Shown here: positions 8,356 through 17,102 of the stretch, piece after piece
Layout of the letters: every line of letters begins with the position of its first letter
Numbering within the stretch: the stretch's first letter is position 1
Source: Pedobacter ureilyticus
GTDB taxonomy: Bacteria; Bacteroidota; Bacteroidia; Sphingobacteriales; Sphingobacteriaceae
Length of the DNA: 50,483 nt
Direction: 5' to 3'
NCBI RefSeq assembly: GCF_005925345.1
Contig: NZ_SSHJ01000026.1
Location: 1-50,483, forward strand
Translations under genes and position numbers: made by a program
Notes under the pieces: generated by a model
The model's input: the letters and a program-made list of their open reading frames with translations, nothing else
What the model was told of the DNA's origin: nothing
Database searches by the model: none

Positions 8356-10167
8356 ATGGAAAATTTTATTGTTTCTGCCCGTAAATATCGCCCAGCCACC
8401 TTCGAAACGGTAGTTGGACAACAACATATTACCGGAACTTTAAAAAATGCCATTAAAAATAGTCAACTGGCGCAAGCTTTCTTATTTTGCGGGCCGCGTG
8501 GCGTAGGCAAAACTACTTGTGCACGTATCTTGGCAAAAACGATCAACTGTACCAGTTTAACCGCCGAGCAGGAAGCCTGTGGCACTTGCGAAAACTGCCA
8601 ATCTTTCCAATCGGGACATTCTTTTAACTTTCATGAACTAGATGCCGCCTCAAATAACTCTGTAGACGATATCAGGAGTTTAATTGAGCAAGTAAGAATA
8701 CCGCCACAAGCCGGAAAATACAAGATCTATATCATTGATGAGGTTCACATGTTATCAACCAGTGCATTCAATGCTTTTTTGAAAACGCTAGAAGAACCGC
8801 CATCTTATGCTATATTTATTTTAGCTACTACAGAGAAACATAAAATATTACCAACCATATTATCTCGTTGCCAAATTTTTGATTTTAACAGGATACAGGT
8901 TGATGACATTGCTAATCACTTAGCTAAAATTGCCGAGAGAGAAAACATTGCAACCGATAATGACGGTTTGCACATTATTGCGCAAAAAGCTGATGGCGGT
9001 TTGCGTGATGCACTTTCCATGTTTGACCAGATTGTTAGCTACACCAACAGAAATGTAACCTACAAAGCGGTAATAGACAATCTGAATATTTTAGATTATG
9101 ACTATTACTTTAAATTGACCGAATACCTAACCAGCGGCAATGTAAGCAATACCCTCTTACTTTTCAATGAGATATTGAATAATGGCTTTGATGGCAATAA
9201 CTTCATTAATGGTTTAGCTGGACACTTTAGAAACTTATTGGTTGGCAAAGATAACCAGACCATCCAATTATTGGAGGTAAGCGAAAACATTAAGCAAAAA
9301 TATTTAGCGCAAAGTAATAGTGCCAATTTAGGTTTCATTTTAACGGCGCTAAACTTAGCTAACCAATGCGATCTTAATTATAAGAACAGCAAAAATCAGC
9401 GGTTACAGGTTGAGCTGGCACTCATTAAAATGTGCCACATTCCATCTGTAATTCAACTCGCCAACACCGCAACTGACCAAGATCAGGATAAAAAAAAAAC
9501 TTTAGTTAGTTCTGTTCAAGCCCAAAGCAGCTCAAAAGAGATTAAGCACGAAAGTACAAAAGTTGCTACAGCGCCCACAGAAAAGAAGGAAGAGCCAACA
9601 GCTGCAAAACCAGCACAAACTGCGTCAGCAAAAACAGAAGCGCAAAAAGTTAGTATACCGCCACCAGCAGCTCCAATAAAAATACAGCCTTTGGTTAAAA
9701 GCACGGGAGGTTCGCTCATTCCTTCTTTAACTGATTTTAGTAATGGTAATAATTTAGACGGCGATGATAAAGGACCACAATATGTTAGTGGAAACGACAC
9801 CCAAGCCTTTACCAAAGAGCAATTTATGGCAGTTTGGAAACAATGTATTCAAAGGGCAAATGCCGAAGATAAAATACATTTGTTTACTTTGCTGAGCAGT
9901 AACGAACCGATTATAGACGGAACAGATATTATTGTATCAATTGAGAATATTGCACTTGAAAGTACTTTACAAGACGAAAAAATTGAGTTGCTTAACTTTA
10001 TAAGGTCGCAACTCAAAAATTTCGACATACAAATTGTTGCTAAACGAATAGAACCCAAATTAAGCACCCGGATTTATAGCAACAAAGACAAATATGCCTA
10101 TCTGGTAGATAAAAATCCGCAGCTCGAAAAATTTCGTCAACGTTTCAATTTAGACTTGCTGCCTTAA
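8356..10167 (+). CDS. dnaX: DNA polymerase III subunit tau/gamma
   Basis: This is the clamp-loader ATPase. I chose ATG at 8356 (MENFIVSARKYRP) over the in-frame GTG two codons earlier; product 603 aa. Walker A is GPRGVGKT (46-53), zinc cysteines are 65, 75, 78 and 81, and the Walker B is IIDEVHM (near 131). Domains I-III end near residue 370. A proline/alanine-rich linker and a tau-specific C-terminus follow. At 9490-9499 a run of ten A (codons Lys379-381 plus the next base) sits exactly at the junction. One base more or less leads to a stop within 2-4 codons, so a gamma form of about 382-384 aa is predicted. The gene overlaps its convergent neighbour by 4 bases. Confidence 0.97.
   Translation: MENFIVSARKYRPATFETVVGQQHITGTLKNAIKNSQLAQAFLFCGPRGVGKTTCARILAKTINCTSLTAEQEACGTCENCQSFQSGHSFNFHELDAASNNSVDDIRSLIEQVRIPPQAGKYKIYIIDEVHMLSTSAFNAFLKTLEEPPSYAIFILATTEKHKILPTILSRCQIFDFNRIQVDDIANHLAKIAERENIATDNDGLHIIAQKADGGLRDALSMFDQIVSYTNRNVTYKAVIDNLNILDYDYYFKLTEYLTSGNVSNTLLLFNEILNNGFDGNNFINGLAGHFRNLLVGKDNQTIQLLEVSENIKQKYLAQSNSANLGFILTALNLANQCDLNYKNSKNQRLQVELALIKMCHIPSVIQLANTATDQDQDKKKTLVSSVQAQSSSKEIKHESTKVATAPTEKKEEPTAAKPAQTASAKTEAQKVSIPPPAAPIKIQPLVKSTGGSLIPSLTDFSNGNNLDGDDKGPQYVSGNDTQAFTKEQFMAVWKQCIQRANAEDKIHLFTLLSSNEPIIDGTDIIVSIENIALESTLQDEKIELLNFIRSQLKNFDIQIVAKRIEPKLSTRIYSNKDKYAYLVDKNPQLEKFRQRFNLDLLP
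9490..9499 (+). promoter_or_regulatory. A10 slippery tract inside dnaX
   Basis: The reading is GAT AAA AAA AAA ACT TTA. With 11 A the frame becomes KKKNFS-stop; with 9 A it becomes KKKL-stop. Transcript slippage or ribosomal frameshifting in either direction would therefore end the protein right after domain III. Thermus dnaX makes gamma by transcriptional slippage on a similar A-run (established). Confidence 0.65.
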
Positions 10168-10562
10168 ACGGCCCGGTCATTTTTCGGATAACCTTCTTCA
10201 TCCAAATCATCTCTAAAATCTTCCTCTGTTTGCGCCAAAATTCTATCTTCCGCATTTAAACGCACACTTTCTCCCGTACGGTCTATATGCATTCCATTTT
10301 CGTCTAGTTGCTCGTCAACCTGCCCGTCTTCGTCATACTCGTTACCAACGTAAGGATTAGATTCGTCGTAAGTAGAAATGCTATCTTCGCCATTGGGCGC
10401 TGATGTGTCGTAAGGCAGCGGATGATCATAGTCTTTTTCTGCTCCTTTCACATCAAATTCGAAACTATTTTTATCCTTATCGTACCTCAATTCGTTAAAA
10501 TCTTTGGTTTCGCCCAAATCGCTAGCATGTAGCTTATCGTGGGCTGGTTTTTGATTTTCCAT
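10164..10562 (-). CDS. Small acidic protein of unknown function
   Basis: This protein (132 aa) is very rich in Asp, Glu and Asn and poor in hydrophobic residues, and has no signal peptide, so it is probably largely disordered and cytoplasmic. Recurrent DE- and Y-containing stretches (YDESNPYVGNEYDEDG, EEDFRDDLDEEGYPKND) are visible. I do not recognise the family. It converges with dnaX and the stop codons overlap by 4 bases. The reading frame is long and free of repeats, so I treat it as a real gene. Confidence 0.6.
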   Translation of the reverse strand: MENQKPAHDKLHASDLGETKDFNELRYDKDKNSFEFDVKGAEKDYDHPLPYDTSAPNGEDSISTYDESNPYVGNEYDEDGQVDEQLDENGMHIDRTGESVRLNAEDRILAQTEEDFRDDLDEEGYPKNDRAV

Positions 10563-10682
10563 TGCTTGTTTATTTTAGAAGTAAAACCTATGCTCAATCC
10601 GTTTTGTTTGGCCACCGCACAATATTGTATATATCCGTTTACAATTTTTAGCAGCGCAATTGCACAAGCATTTAGCCCACTG

Positions 10683-10752
10683 TAGTCCCGCTTTCACTTT
10701 TAGGCCCCGCCCTTTGGTTGGGCGCTAAGCCGTTCAATCGGGGCTATTTTAC
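10683..10752. repeat. Bacteroidota intergenic repeat, TAGTCCCGCT type
   Basis: It begins TAGTCCCGCTTTCAC and ends CAATCGGGGCTATTTTAC. The ends are imperfectly complementary (CCCG with CGGGG), and the inside holds GCCC...GGGC. Diverged relatives seem to lie at 23617-23675 and 46618-46690. Ends with this look are frequent in Bacteroidota intergenic DNA (recalled, not checked). Confidence 0.5.
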
Positions 10753-11169
10753 ATCAACCAATGCAGCTATGCCAAGCTCAACTATAAATTGCGTATATCA
10801 CGTTTTTTCAGCACTTAAAAACGGGCTACCTAAGCAGCGGCAAATCACTTCATTGCTACTTCGCTTAAAGCAGCAAAGAAAAACGAATTCAATTAACCTA
10901 AATTTAACCACTCAACTTTGATTTATCAAGAAGTATTTTTTTAATGATGGCATCATTTAAATAGACTTAACTGATGGTCGCTTGGCTTTAGGCCTATACA
11001 AATGCTAATTGGAGATATTCCACCCCTTGATTTACCAGGCAACACAAAAGAACTCATGTCACCGCTTTGCAGTTTAATGTTGATATGACCCATATTATAT
11101 CGGCTTTAGTCAAGCTGCCCCAAACCAAATGCATCGGCTATAGGTGCAATAAACCCGACATACGTGAAT

Positions 11170-11204
11170 GCCAAGCCCGAGACGATAGTAATCGGGAACT
11201 TGGC
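11170..11204. repeat. Hairpin in intergenic DNA
   Basis: GCCAAGCCCGA pairs with TCGGG-AA-CTTGGC around an 11-base loop, giving 11 bp with one 2-base bulge. No T-run follows on either strand, so it is not a typical terminator. It may be part of a decayed repeat. Confidence 0.45.
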
Positions 11205-11283
11205 AGCAACATTGGCGGGGCTAACCGTAAATAGCAACACTTCACTAGCTTTTCAAAATAATTAAAAATTTCCATTCCTTTTA

Positions 11284-11314
11284 TTTGTATTAAATCTAAA
11301 TAATATTAATTTTG
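11284..11314 (+). promoter_or_regulatory. Bacteroidota promoter of the gene at 11334
   Basis: TTTG (11284-11287), 19 bases, TAATTTTG (11307-11314) is a full consensus match. The expected start of transcription is near 11320, giving a leader of only about 14 bases before the GTG codon. Confidence 0.8.
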
Positions 11315-11333
11315 CATTAACAATTAATTTACT

Positions 11334-11705
11334 GTGCAAAAGACCAAAGAATTTTCACTTCCTGTTGCTACATTTGAAGAAGTATTTGCTACTAAAAGCG
11401 GTGCTATTTTTCAATCGGATTCGGAGAAATGTTGGTACATTGACTTTGCAGGTAAGTTAGCTCGTTTCGATTACAGAAATCTTTTAAAACTTAAAAAAGC
11501 CGTTTACAACGTAAACATCGAAGAAAAGCTATTGAGCAGCGACAAAACTGCAGATGTAGAAATTATCTTTATTTGCGCTTGTGATCATTCTTATGTGCTC
11601 TCTTTGCTAGAGCTGATCAAACTAAAAGAAATCTTACAGGGTACTTTCGTAATGTTGGAGCTAAACCACATTATCCACGATCGCTTGTTTCGTATTGTAG
11701 CTTAA
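11334..11705 (+). CDS. Protein of unknown function upstream of ferritin
   Basis: This protein of 123 aa starts with GTG; no other start codon fits before residue 100, and the consensus promoter lies 20 bases upstream. The sequence is compact and mixed alpha/beta (KCWYIDFAGKLARFDYRNLLKLKKAV, ADVEIIFICACDHSYVLSLLELIKL). It has no signal peptide or membrane segment. I do not recognise a family. The next gene downstream on the same strand is ferritin, 175 bases away, so a shared transcript is possible but not shown. Confidence 0.65.
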   Translation: MQKTKEFSLPVATFEEVFATKSGAIFQSDSEKCWYIDFAGKLARFDYRNLLKLKKAVYNVNIEEKLLSSDKTADVEIIFICACDHSYVLSLLELIKLKEILQGTFVMLELNHIIHDRLFRIVA

Positions 11706-11880
11706 CTAAGACTTAGACTCGTTCCGAATTATTAATAATTTCTTTTACAGAACATTATCGGCTTAACTTTGTAGTGTTCTAACAAAGAAGCAAGAGGTAA
11801 ATTATCATGGTTTTAAATCCAATTGAACAATGGATGATCAGGATTGTTTATTTATTATTAACAACAGAATCTCGCAAAAA

Positions 11881-12411
11881 ATGAAAGATATAATGAGAAT
11901 TAAATGTTTACTATCAGAAGAGGTAGAAGCATTAATTAACCAACAAATAAAAAAGGAAGCACATTCTTCGTCTATATATTTATCTATGGCATCTTGGTGC
12001 AATAGAAATGGTTACGACTTTTCTGCAGATTATTTCTTTAAGCAAGCAGAAGAAGAAAGACAACACCAATTAAAATTCTTCAAATACGTGTTAGACATGG
12101 GTGGAAATGCAATTTCTCCAGATGTAAATAACATTAAACAAGAGTACAACTCGTTCCGAGAGGTGTTTGAAGAAGCTTTAGATCAAGAAGTTAGCGTAAC
12201 ACAATCTATCAAAAACATTGCAGCTCGTTGTCATAAAGAACAAGATTATGTGACTTTAGAGTTCTTAAACTGGTTCTTCAGAGAGCAACGCGAAGAAGAA
12301 TATAAAGCACGCAGAGCGCTAGAATTGTTCGAAGTAATTGGCGAAGAAGGTACTGGAAGATGGCAAATTGACAAGCATGTTGGCCAAATCTCTTACGACA
12401 GCGAAGCATAG
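11881..12411 (+). CDS. ftnA: Ferritin, non-heme iron storage protein
   Basis: This bacterial ferritin (176 aa from MKDIMRIK at 11881) oxidises and stores iron in a 24-subunit shell. An upstream in-frame ATG at 11830 would add 17 residues not seen in ferritins. The four-helix fold and ferroxidase ligands are recognisable: Glu in QIKKEAHSSSIY, the ExxH of EEERQHQLKF, Glu in DQEVSVTQ and EQREEEYKA. Near the C-terminus GEEGTGRWQIDKH is typical. A good terminator follows at 12492-12525. Confidence 0.93.
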   Translation: MKDIMRIKCLLSEEVEALINQQIKKEAHSSSIYLSMASWCNRNGYDFSADYFFKQAEEERQHQLKFFKYVLDMGGNAISPDVNNIKQEYNSFREVFEEALDQEVSVTQSIKNIAARCHKEQDYVTLEFLNWFFREQREEEYKARRALELFEVIGEEGTGRWQIDKHVGQISYDSEA

Positions 12412-12491
12412 TTAAAAGAGGTAAGTTGACGTATTAAATACCAAACTAACGGCTAACTAAACAGGCACAACAACAAAACAAAACAATAATT

Positions 12492-12525
12492 AAAGGTGTG
12501 TACAACAAGTACGCACCTTTTTTGT
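12492..12525 (+). terminator. Ferritin terminator
   Basis: An 11-bp stem (AAAGGTGTGTA with TACGCACCTTT, one G-T pair, 7-base loop) is followed by TTTTTTG on the plus strand, about 80 bases past the ferritin stop. Confidence 0.85.
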
Positions 12526-12549
12526 TTACTTTTAGGTTGTATAAAATAA

Positions 12550-12607
12550 GCAACAGATGCACGGATATATTCTTTTGAATATTTATTAAGATTTGTGCAT
12601 CTGTGGC
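12550..12607. repeat. 58-base palindromic repeat
   Basis: GCAACAGATGCACGGAT at the left pairs with ATTTGTGCATCTGTGGC at the right (3 mismatches), with an inner ATATTC/GAATAT stem. This is a free-standing imperfect palindrome between two genes, of the CAGATGCACGGAT type seen in many genomes. There is no associated gene. Confidence 0.55.
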
Positions 12608-12619
12608 TAAAACAAGCCT

Positions 12620-12730
12620 ATGTCTAAAAAAGATAAGAAGAAAAAAAATTCTAAAAAGGATAAGAAGAAAAAGGAATGTTGCGAGAAATATCTAAGAGGC
12701 AAACGTTGCAAAAACTGCCCTCTCGGCTAA
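12620..12730 (+). CDS. Tiny lysine-rich protein with a CC-C-C motif
   Basis: The open frame encodes 36 residues: a tail of Lys, Asp and Ser (about residues 1-18) followed by ECCEKYLRGKRCKNCPLG. The four cysteines at the end (CC, x9, C, xx, C) look like a small metal-binding knuckle. I recall similar Lys-rich proteins ending in a CCEKY...CKxCP motif in other Bacteroidota, which is why I call it, but this needs a search. Its 3' end overlaps the DinB-like gene on the other strand by 39 bases, tail to tail. Confidence 0.55.
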   Translation: MSKKDKKKKNSKKDKKKKECCEKYLRGKRCKNCPLG

Positions 12731-13288
12731 AGCTGCGGCTTGTTTCTGCTGTATCTTTTTAATCTGAACTACGTGGCGTTCATTGTGCATCACTAGAAAA
12801 GAAAGCAAATCTCCCAAATTTAACTTAATGAATTTGGAGATTGATATCGGAATTCTAACTCTGCTGATGTCTACCTGCTCAGAAGCTTTTATGCATTTCA
12901 ATATCCGCTCCTGCTGGCTAATGAACTCGGCGACCTCAGCATAGGCATCTGTCACAGCAGGTTGATGTTGTTTGGCAGCTTTATAACGCCATTTTCCCTT
13001 GTTCACATCCATCATATTTATGAAATAAGCGCCTAGCCAGCTAGGGGAATAAGCCAAGGTACAACACTCATTGGATTGTGCTAAAACCGCTTCTATTTTT
13101 GGCAAATAATAGTTTCCATAAGAATTAAGGTGGGAAATTACTTCGGCGATACTCCAGCTCTCCTTTACTATTGAGAGGTTGAGAGACGATTCGTCTAAAT
13201 TCTGATATTGTTTTATTGCCTTTTCTAATACCGTTTCGGTGCGGTGATATAGATCTGAAATAAATGCTTTTTTGTCTACTGTGTTCAT
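12692..13288 (-). CDS. DinB-like four-helix protein
   Basis: This 198-residue protein fits the DinB/YfiT superfamily: a four-helix bundle with a metal-binding His triad. The visible hallmarks are SWSIAEVISHLNSYGNYY (first His) and FLVMHNERHVVQIKKIQQ (two His in HNERH). Members are often thiol-dependent transferases or of unknown role, so the substrate cannot be named. A TAAGTTTG -7 box lies at 13309-13316. It is a monocistronic gene between ferritin and a Crp-type regulator. Confidence 0.85.
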   Translation of the reverse strand: MNTVDKKAFISDLYHRTETVLEKAIKQYQNLDESSLNLSIVKESWSIAEVISHLNSYGNYYLPKIEAVLAQSNECCTLAYSPSWLGAYFINMMDVNKGKWRYKAAKQHQPAVTDAYAEVAEFISQQERILKCIKASEQVDISRVRIPISISKFIKLNLGDLLSFLVMHNERHVVQIKKIQQKQAAALAERAVFATFAS

Positions 13289-13424
13289 TTTTTAATCATT
13301 TAATGATGCAAACTTAAAGCTACTTCGTCAAGTAAAAGTTGGCATTTACCAAGATTTAAATTTTCAAGTCATTTTGATAAAGTATGCCTACTTACTTGTT
13401 TCACACATTTTTTGACTGTTAACG

Positions 13425-14012
13425 CTAAATTTTTACACTGTTCATCAGTTTACTAAAGTTGGTGGCATCAATGCCAAGGTAACTCGCTAAATATTTATGC
13501 GGAACCAAAGTAAGAATATGAGGACTTCTGGTTAATAAACTTCTAAATTTTTCTTCTGATGACATCAACTGAAGTTCTGCTAAACGCTCCAATAAACCGC
13601 CCAAAGCCTGGCTTACACCAAGATTTATCATTTGTGCAATTTCAGAATTTTCATTCATCAACTTCTTTATCTCTATTATAGGAACTCTCAGTAGTTTAGA
13701 CGGCGTTAGTGCTTCGTAAACGTATTTTGATTTTTGAGCAGTCATCATCGCATCTAGCACACCCCCAAATGAGGGAGCATAGGTAAATACCAAAGTAGCT
13801 TCTTTACCGCGGCTGTCTAAAGCGTAAACCCGCTGCACCCCATCAATAATAAAATATAAATATCTCTCCTCTTCATCAACGGCGGTAAGCACTTCTTTTC
13901 TTAAAGCATTATAGGGTAACCAAGGTGCTATAAAACTTTCTAAACTGGGCCTTGACAGCTTAAAGTGCTTGGCCACAAATTGTGCTAAGGGCTGATAATG
14001 ATCTGTTGGCAT
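13425..14012 (-). CDS. Crp/Fnr-family transcriptional regulator
   Basis: An N-terminal cyclic-nucleotide-binding-like barrel (about 15-125; LYFIIDGVQRVYAL) is followed by a C-terminal winged helix (LVPHKYLASYLGIDATNFSKLMNSV). I chose ATG at 14012, two bases after the preceding stop (TAAATATG); a start at 14033 would overlap the dehydrogenase by 19 bases. The tight junction implies one operon with the YdiJ-like dehydrogenase, perhaps autoregulatory. The phosphate-cassette arginine of true cAMP receptors is not obvious, so the ligand is unknown. Confidence 0.88.
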   Translation of the reverse strand: MPTDHYQPLAQFVAKHFKLSRPSLESFIAPWLPYNALRKEVLTAVDEEERYLYFIIDGVQRVYALDSRGKEATLVFTYAPSFGGVLDAMMTAQKSKYVYEALTPSKLLRVPIIEIKKLMNENSEIAQMINLGVSQALGGLLERLAELQLMSSEEKFRSLLTRSPHILTLVPHKYLASYLGIDATNFSKLMNSVKI

Positions 14013-14014
14013 AT

Positions 14015-16957
14015 TTAATGCAGTGCCTCCCATAAAATTTCTACTGGATGTTTTGCGACCCTTTCTGTTCCATCTTTAATTTGGTGCCTACAGCTTGTCC
14101 CTGCAGCGGCAATAACGGTATCTGTAGCAGCATTTCTAACTGCCGGCAATAACACCAATTCCCCTACTTGCATCGAGACTTCGTAATGTTCTTTTTCGTA
14201 ACCAAAAGATCCCGCCATACCACAACAGCCTGATGGAATCATTTCTACTTTGTAGTTTGTTGGCATCGATAAAATTTTCTCCGTTGGTGCTAATGCATTC
14301 AAAGATTTTTGGTAGCAGTGGCCATGAAGCTTAATAAACTGAGCCTTAGCAGTAAACTGATCGGTACTGATGTTGCCTGCTTCAAATTCTTTCCATAAAA
14401 ACTCCTCAATTAAGAAAGCATTTTGCGCTAAATGCTTAGCTTTTTGCAGCAAATGAGCATCCACCAATTCTGGATACTCGTCTCTAAAAGTAAGCAAAGC
14501 TGATGGTTCTATACCCAATAAAGGCGCATCGATATTAACCAAATCTGCCAATAAACTTACATTTTTATTAGCTAGAGTTTTAGCATCGCGTAATAATCCT
14601 TTCGATAGATATGTTCTACCGCTTTCTTCGTGTTGCGGAATAACAACTTCGTAACCCAATTTCTCTAACAGCTTAATCGAGGTAATGCCAATTTCTACAT
14701 CGTTATAGTTAGTAAATTCATCACAGAAAAGATATACTTTTTTCGCTCTGGCTATGGACTGATTTTTTCTATCGTGCTGCTTTTTCCAACTACGAAGGGT
14801 AGTTTTACCCACTTTAGGCAAAGAGCGATCTGGCGCAAAACCAATCACTCTTTTGATTAGTTTACTGGTAAAATTATTCGCTATCAATCCATTATATACT
14901 GCCGGCACCAAAGCCCCCAAGGCCTGCGATTTGGTAAAATTAGCTATAACTTTAGTGCGGAAAGGTACGCCATTGGCATCGTAATAATGCTGCAGAAACT
15001 CTGCCTTCATTTTGGCTACATCCACACTAGATGGGCACTCAGACTTGCAAGCTTTACAGCTTAAGCACAAATCCATTACCTCTTTAATTTCTTTATGATT
15101 GAAGGGATTATCGCCCTGCGAATTGGTTAAAAACTGACGTAGGATATTAGCCCTTGCTCTTGTGGTGTCTTTCTCTTGTCGAGTAGCCATATACGAGGGG
15201 CACATAGTGCCACCTGCTACGTGGGTTCTTCTACAATCGCCCGAACCCGAACATTTTTCTGCCAGCCTTAGGATACTTTCGTTCTTAGAGAAATCGAAAA
15301 TCGTTTGAATGGGCTTTACCGATTTGTCCGCTTCGTAACGTAAAAACTCGTTCATCGGCGGTGTGTCAACAATTTTATGGGCATTAAAAACGCCAAGCGG
15401 ATCAAACAATTGTTTTACTTCTTTAAGCAATTGGTAAACCTCGGCACCCAAAACATCCGCTATAAATTCGCCTCTTAAACGCCCGTCGCCGTGCTCGCCA
15501 CTTAACGAACCGTTATGTTTTTTCACCAAAGCCGCGGTTTCTTTTAGAACCGTCCTAAAAAGTTCTTTGCCTTCGGTGGTTTTGAGGTTAATCATCGGCT
15601 CCACATGTAGCTCTCCGGCGCCGGCATGGGCATAGTATGATGCCTTCAATTGGTGCTTATCGAGCAGTTGCTGAAGTTCTTCGATATAGGCAGGTAAATC
15701 CTCGGGTGCTACTGCGCAATCTTCAATTAAATTCACTGGCTGAGTATCGCCTGGCAAGTTTCTGATCAGTCCTAAACCCGCTTTCCGCACATCCCAAGCT
15801 AGTTTGGTTTGGGCGCCATAAACTACCGGATAGGCATATCCTAAACCGGCCAATTTTAAATCCGCTATCAAAGCGGAAGTTTTAAAATCTAGTTCCTGCT
15901 GTGTTTCTGCAAAAAACTCTACCATTAATAAAGCCTCGGGCTCGCCTTCTATAAAAAAGCGGTTATGCTGATAAACGGGATGCCCTTTGGTAAAATCCAT
16001 GATATATTTATCCACCAGCTCAGAAGCCATCGGTTGATGCTTCAGAATGATGATATTGGCCAAAAGCGCTTCGGCTAATGAACTAAAATGCGCACACACC
16101 AAGGCATCTTTTTTGGGTGGTAAAGGCAGCAGTTTCAGTTTGGCTTCGGTAACAAACATCAATGTCCCTTCAGAGCCAGCAATCAGTTCGCACATATTGA
16201 AGGCTTCTTTTCCCTCCTCAGGAATAAGAAAATCTAGTGCGTAACCTGTATTTCTTCTGGTAAGCGATTTTTTTGGATAACCTTTTTCTATTGCTTCGAC
16301 ATTACGGGGATTATTCACCATTTCGGAAATCCCTTTGTAAATTACACCTTCTAAACTATTCAATTGTGCTTTTTCAGCAACCTCAGCAAATGAAAGACTG
16401 CTAAAAGTCACTTCCTGGCCATTGCTTAAAAACCCCCTTACCTCTAATAAATTGCCACGGGTATCTCCCCACACAATAGAGTGCAAACCACAAGAGTTAT
16501 TTCCAATCATTCCACCAATCATCGCTCGGTTGGCGGTAGAGGTTTCGGGGCCAAACATTAAGCCAAAAGGCTTTAAGGCGAGGTTCAAATCATCCCTAAT
16601 TACGCCGGGTTGTACCCTAACGTACTGCTCTGTGGCATTAATTTCCAGTATCTGATTAAAGTATTTCGAAATATCAACAATTAAACCGTTACCAACCACC
16701 TGTCCAGCTAGCGAAGTACCCGCCGCACGAGGAATTAGAGTCAATTGATGTTCGTTAGCAAAAGCAATTAACTGGGCAATGGCGGCTGTAGTTTTGGGCA
16801 CGGCTACCGCCAACGGTTTCTCTTGGTAAACTGAGGCATCGGTAGCGTAAACCAGTTTCTGCGCTTCGTGACTGGCAGAATTATCGAAAAACAACTCTCC
16901 GCTAAAATTAGGTGCTAGCTCTTGGAAAGCCGCTGTAAAGTTCTTAAATTTTGACAC
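14015..16957 (-). CDS. FAD- and Fe-S-containing 2-hydroxyacid dehydrogenase (YdiJ/Dld type)
   Basis: This 980-residue fusion has an FAD-binding PCMH domain (about 40-270; IPRAAGTSLAGQVVG), a GlcD-type C-terminal oxidase domain (about 300-540; HAGAGELHVEP, LSGEHGDGRLRGEF), a ferredoxin-like Fe-S module with LCLSCKACKSECP near 630-645, and two CCG-type cysteine-rich segments near the end (HGHCYQK, PSGCCGMAG). This matches YdiJ, a D-2-hydroxyglutarate dehydrogenase in E. coli, and D-lactate dehydrogenases of the same build. It should oxidise a D-2-hydroxyacid and pass electrons to the respiratory chain. The exact substrate cannot be read from sequence. Confidence 0.92.
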   Translation of the reverse strand: MSKFKNFTAAFQELAPNFSGELFFDNSASHEAQKLVYATDASVYQEKPLAVAVPKTTAAIAQLIAFANEHQLTLIPRAAGTSLAGQVVGNGLIVDISKYFNQILEINATEQYVRVQPGVIRDDLNLALKPFGLMFGPETSTANRAMIGGMIGNNSCGLHSIVWGDTRGNLLEVRGFLSNGQEVTFSSLSFAEVAEKAQLNSLEGVIYKGISEMVNNPRNVEAIEKGYPKKSLTRRNTGYALDFLIPEEGKEAFNMCELIAGSEGTLMFVTEAKLKLLPLPPKKDALVCAHFSSLAEALLANIIILKHQPMASELVDKYIMDFTKGHPVYQHNRFFIEGEPEALLMVEFFAETQQELDFKTSALIADLKLAGLGYAYPVVYGAQTKLAWDVRKAGLGLIRNLPGDTQPVNLIEDCAVAPEDLPAYIEELQQLLDKHQLKASYYAHAGAGELHVEPMINLKTTEGKELFRTVLKETAALVKKHNGSLSGEHGDGRLRGEFIADVLGAEVYQLLKEVKQLFDPLGVFNAHKIVDTPPMNEFLRYEADKSVKPIQTIFDFSKNESILRLAEKCSGSGDCRRTHVAGGTMCPSYMATRQEKDTTRARANILRQFLTNSQGDNPFNHKEIKEVMDLCLSCKACKSECPSSVDVAKMKAEFLQHYYDANGVPFRTKVIANFTKSQALGALVPAVYNGLIANNFTSKLIKRVIGFAPDRSLPKVGKTTLRSWKKQHDRKNQSIARAKKVYLFCDEFTNYNDVEIGITSIKLLEKLGYEVVIPQHEESGRTYLSKGLLRDAKTLANKNVSLLADLVNIDAPLLGIEPSALLTFRDEYPELVDAHLLQKAKHLAQNAFLIEEFLWKEFEAGNISTDQFTAKAQFIKLHGHCYQKSLNALAPTEKILSMPTNYKVEMIPSGCCGMAGSFGYEKEHYEVSMQVGELVLLPAVRNAATDTVIAAAGTSCRHQIKDGTERVAKHPVEILWEALH

Positions 16958-17102
16958 AGGGTAAATTTAATGATTTTAGTTGCGTTTTATGAAAACAAAA
17001 GCCGCAAAAAACTGCAAACACTTCTATTTAGTTTTAAATGCCCAAAAATTAATACATCAATACTAAAAATTCTTCCTATTTTAACCATCCAAATTATGGA
17101 TT

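Larger units (their letters stand above)
10563..11333. other. 771-base intergenic region with repeat remnants
   Basis: No convincing gene. A 67-codon frame at 10718-10921 starts inside a repeat and has no family look. Seen here are a copy of the TAGTCCCGCT...AATCGGGGCTA repeat (10683-10752), a hairpin (GCCAAG-CCCGA with TCGGG-AA-CTTGGC, 11170-11204), and a perfect promoter at its right end. The rest may be a decayed gene or repeat, but nothing can be named. Confidence 0.5.

Noticed and set aside
10718..10921. 67-codon open frame on the plus strand
   Set aside because: It begins inside an intergenic repeat, has no recognisable motif, and its composition looks like translated non-coding DNA.
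12646..12665. A-runs in the tiny Lys-rich gene as a programmed frameshift site
   Set aside because: Lysine codons alone explain the runs, and the alternative frames show nothing conserved or purposeful.
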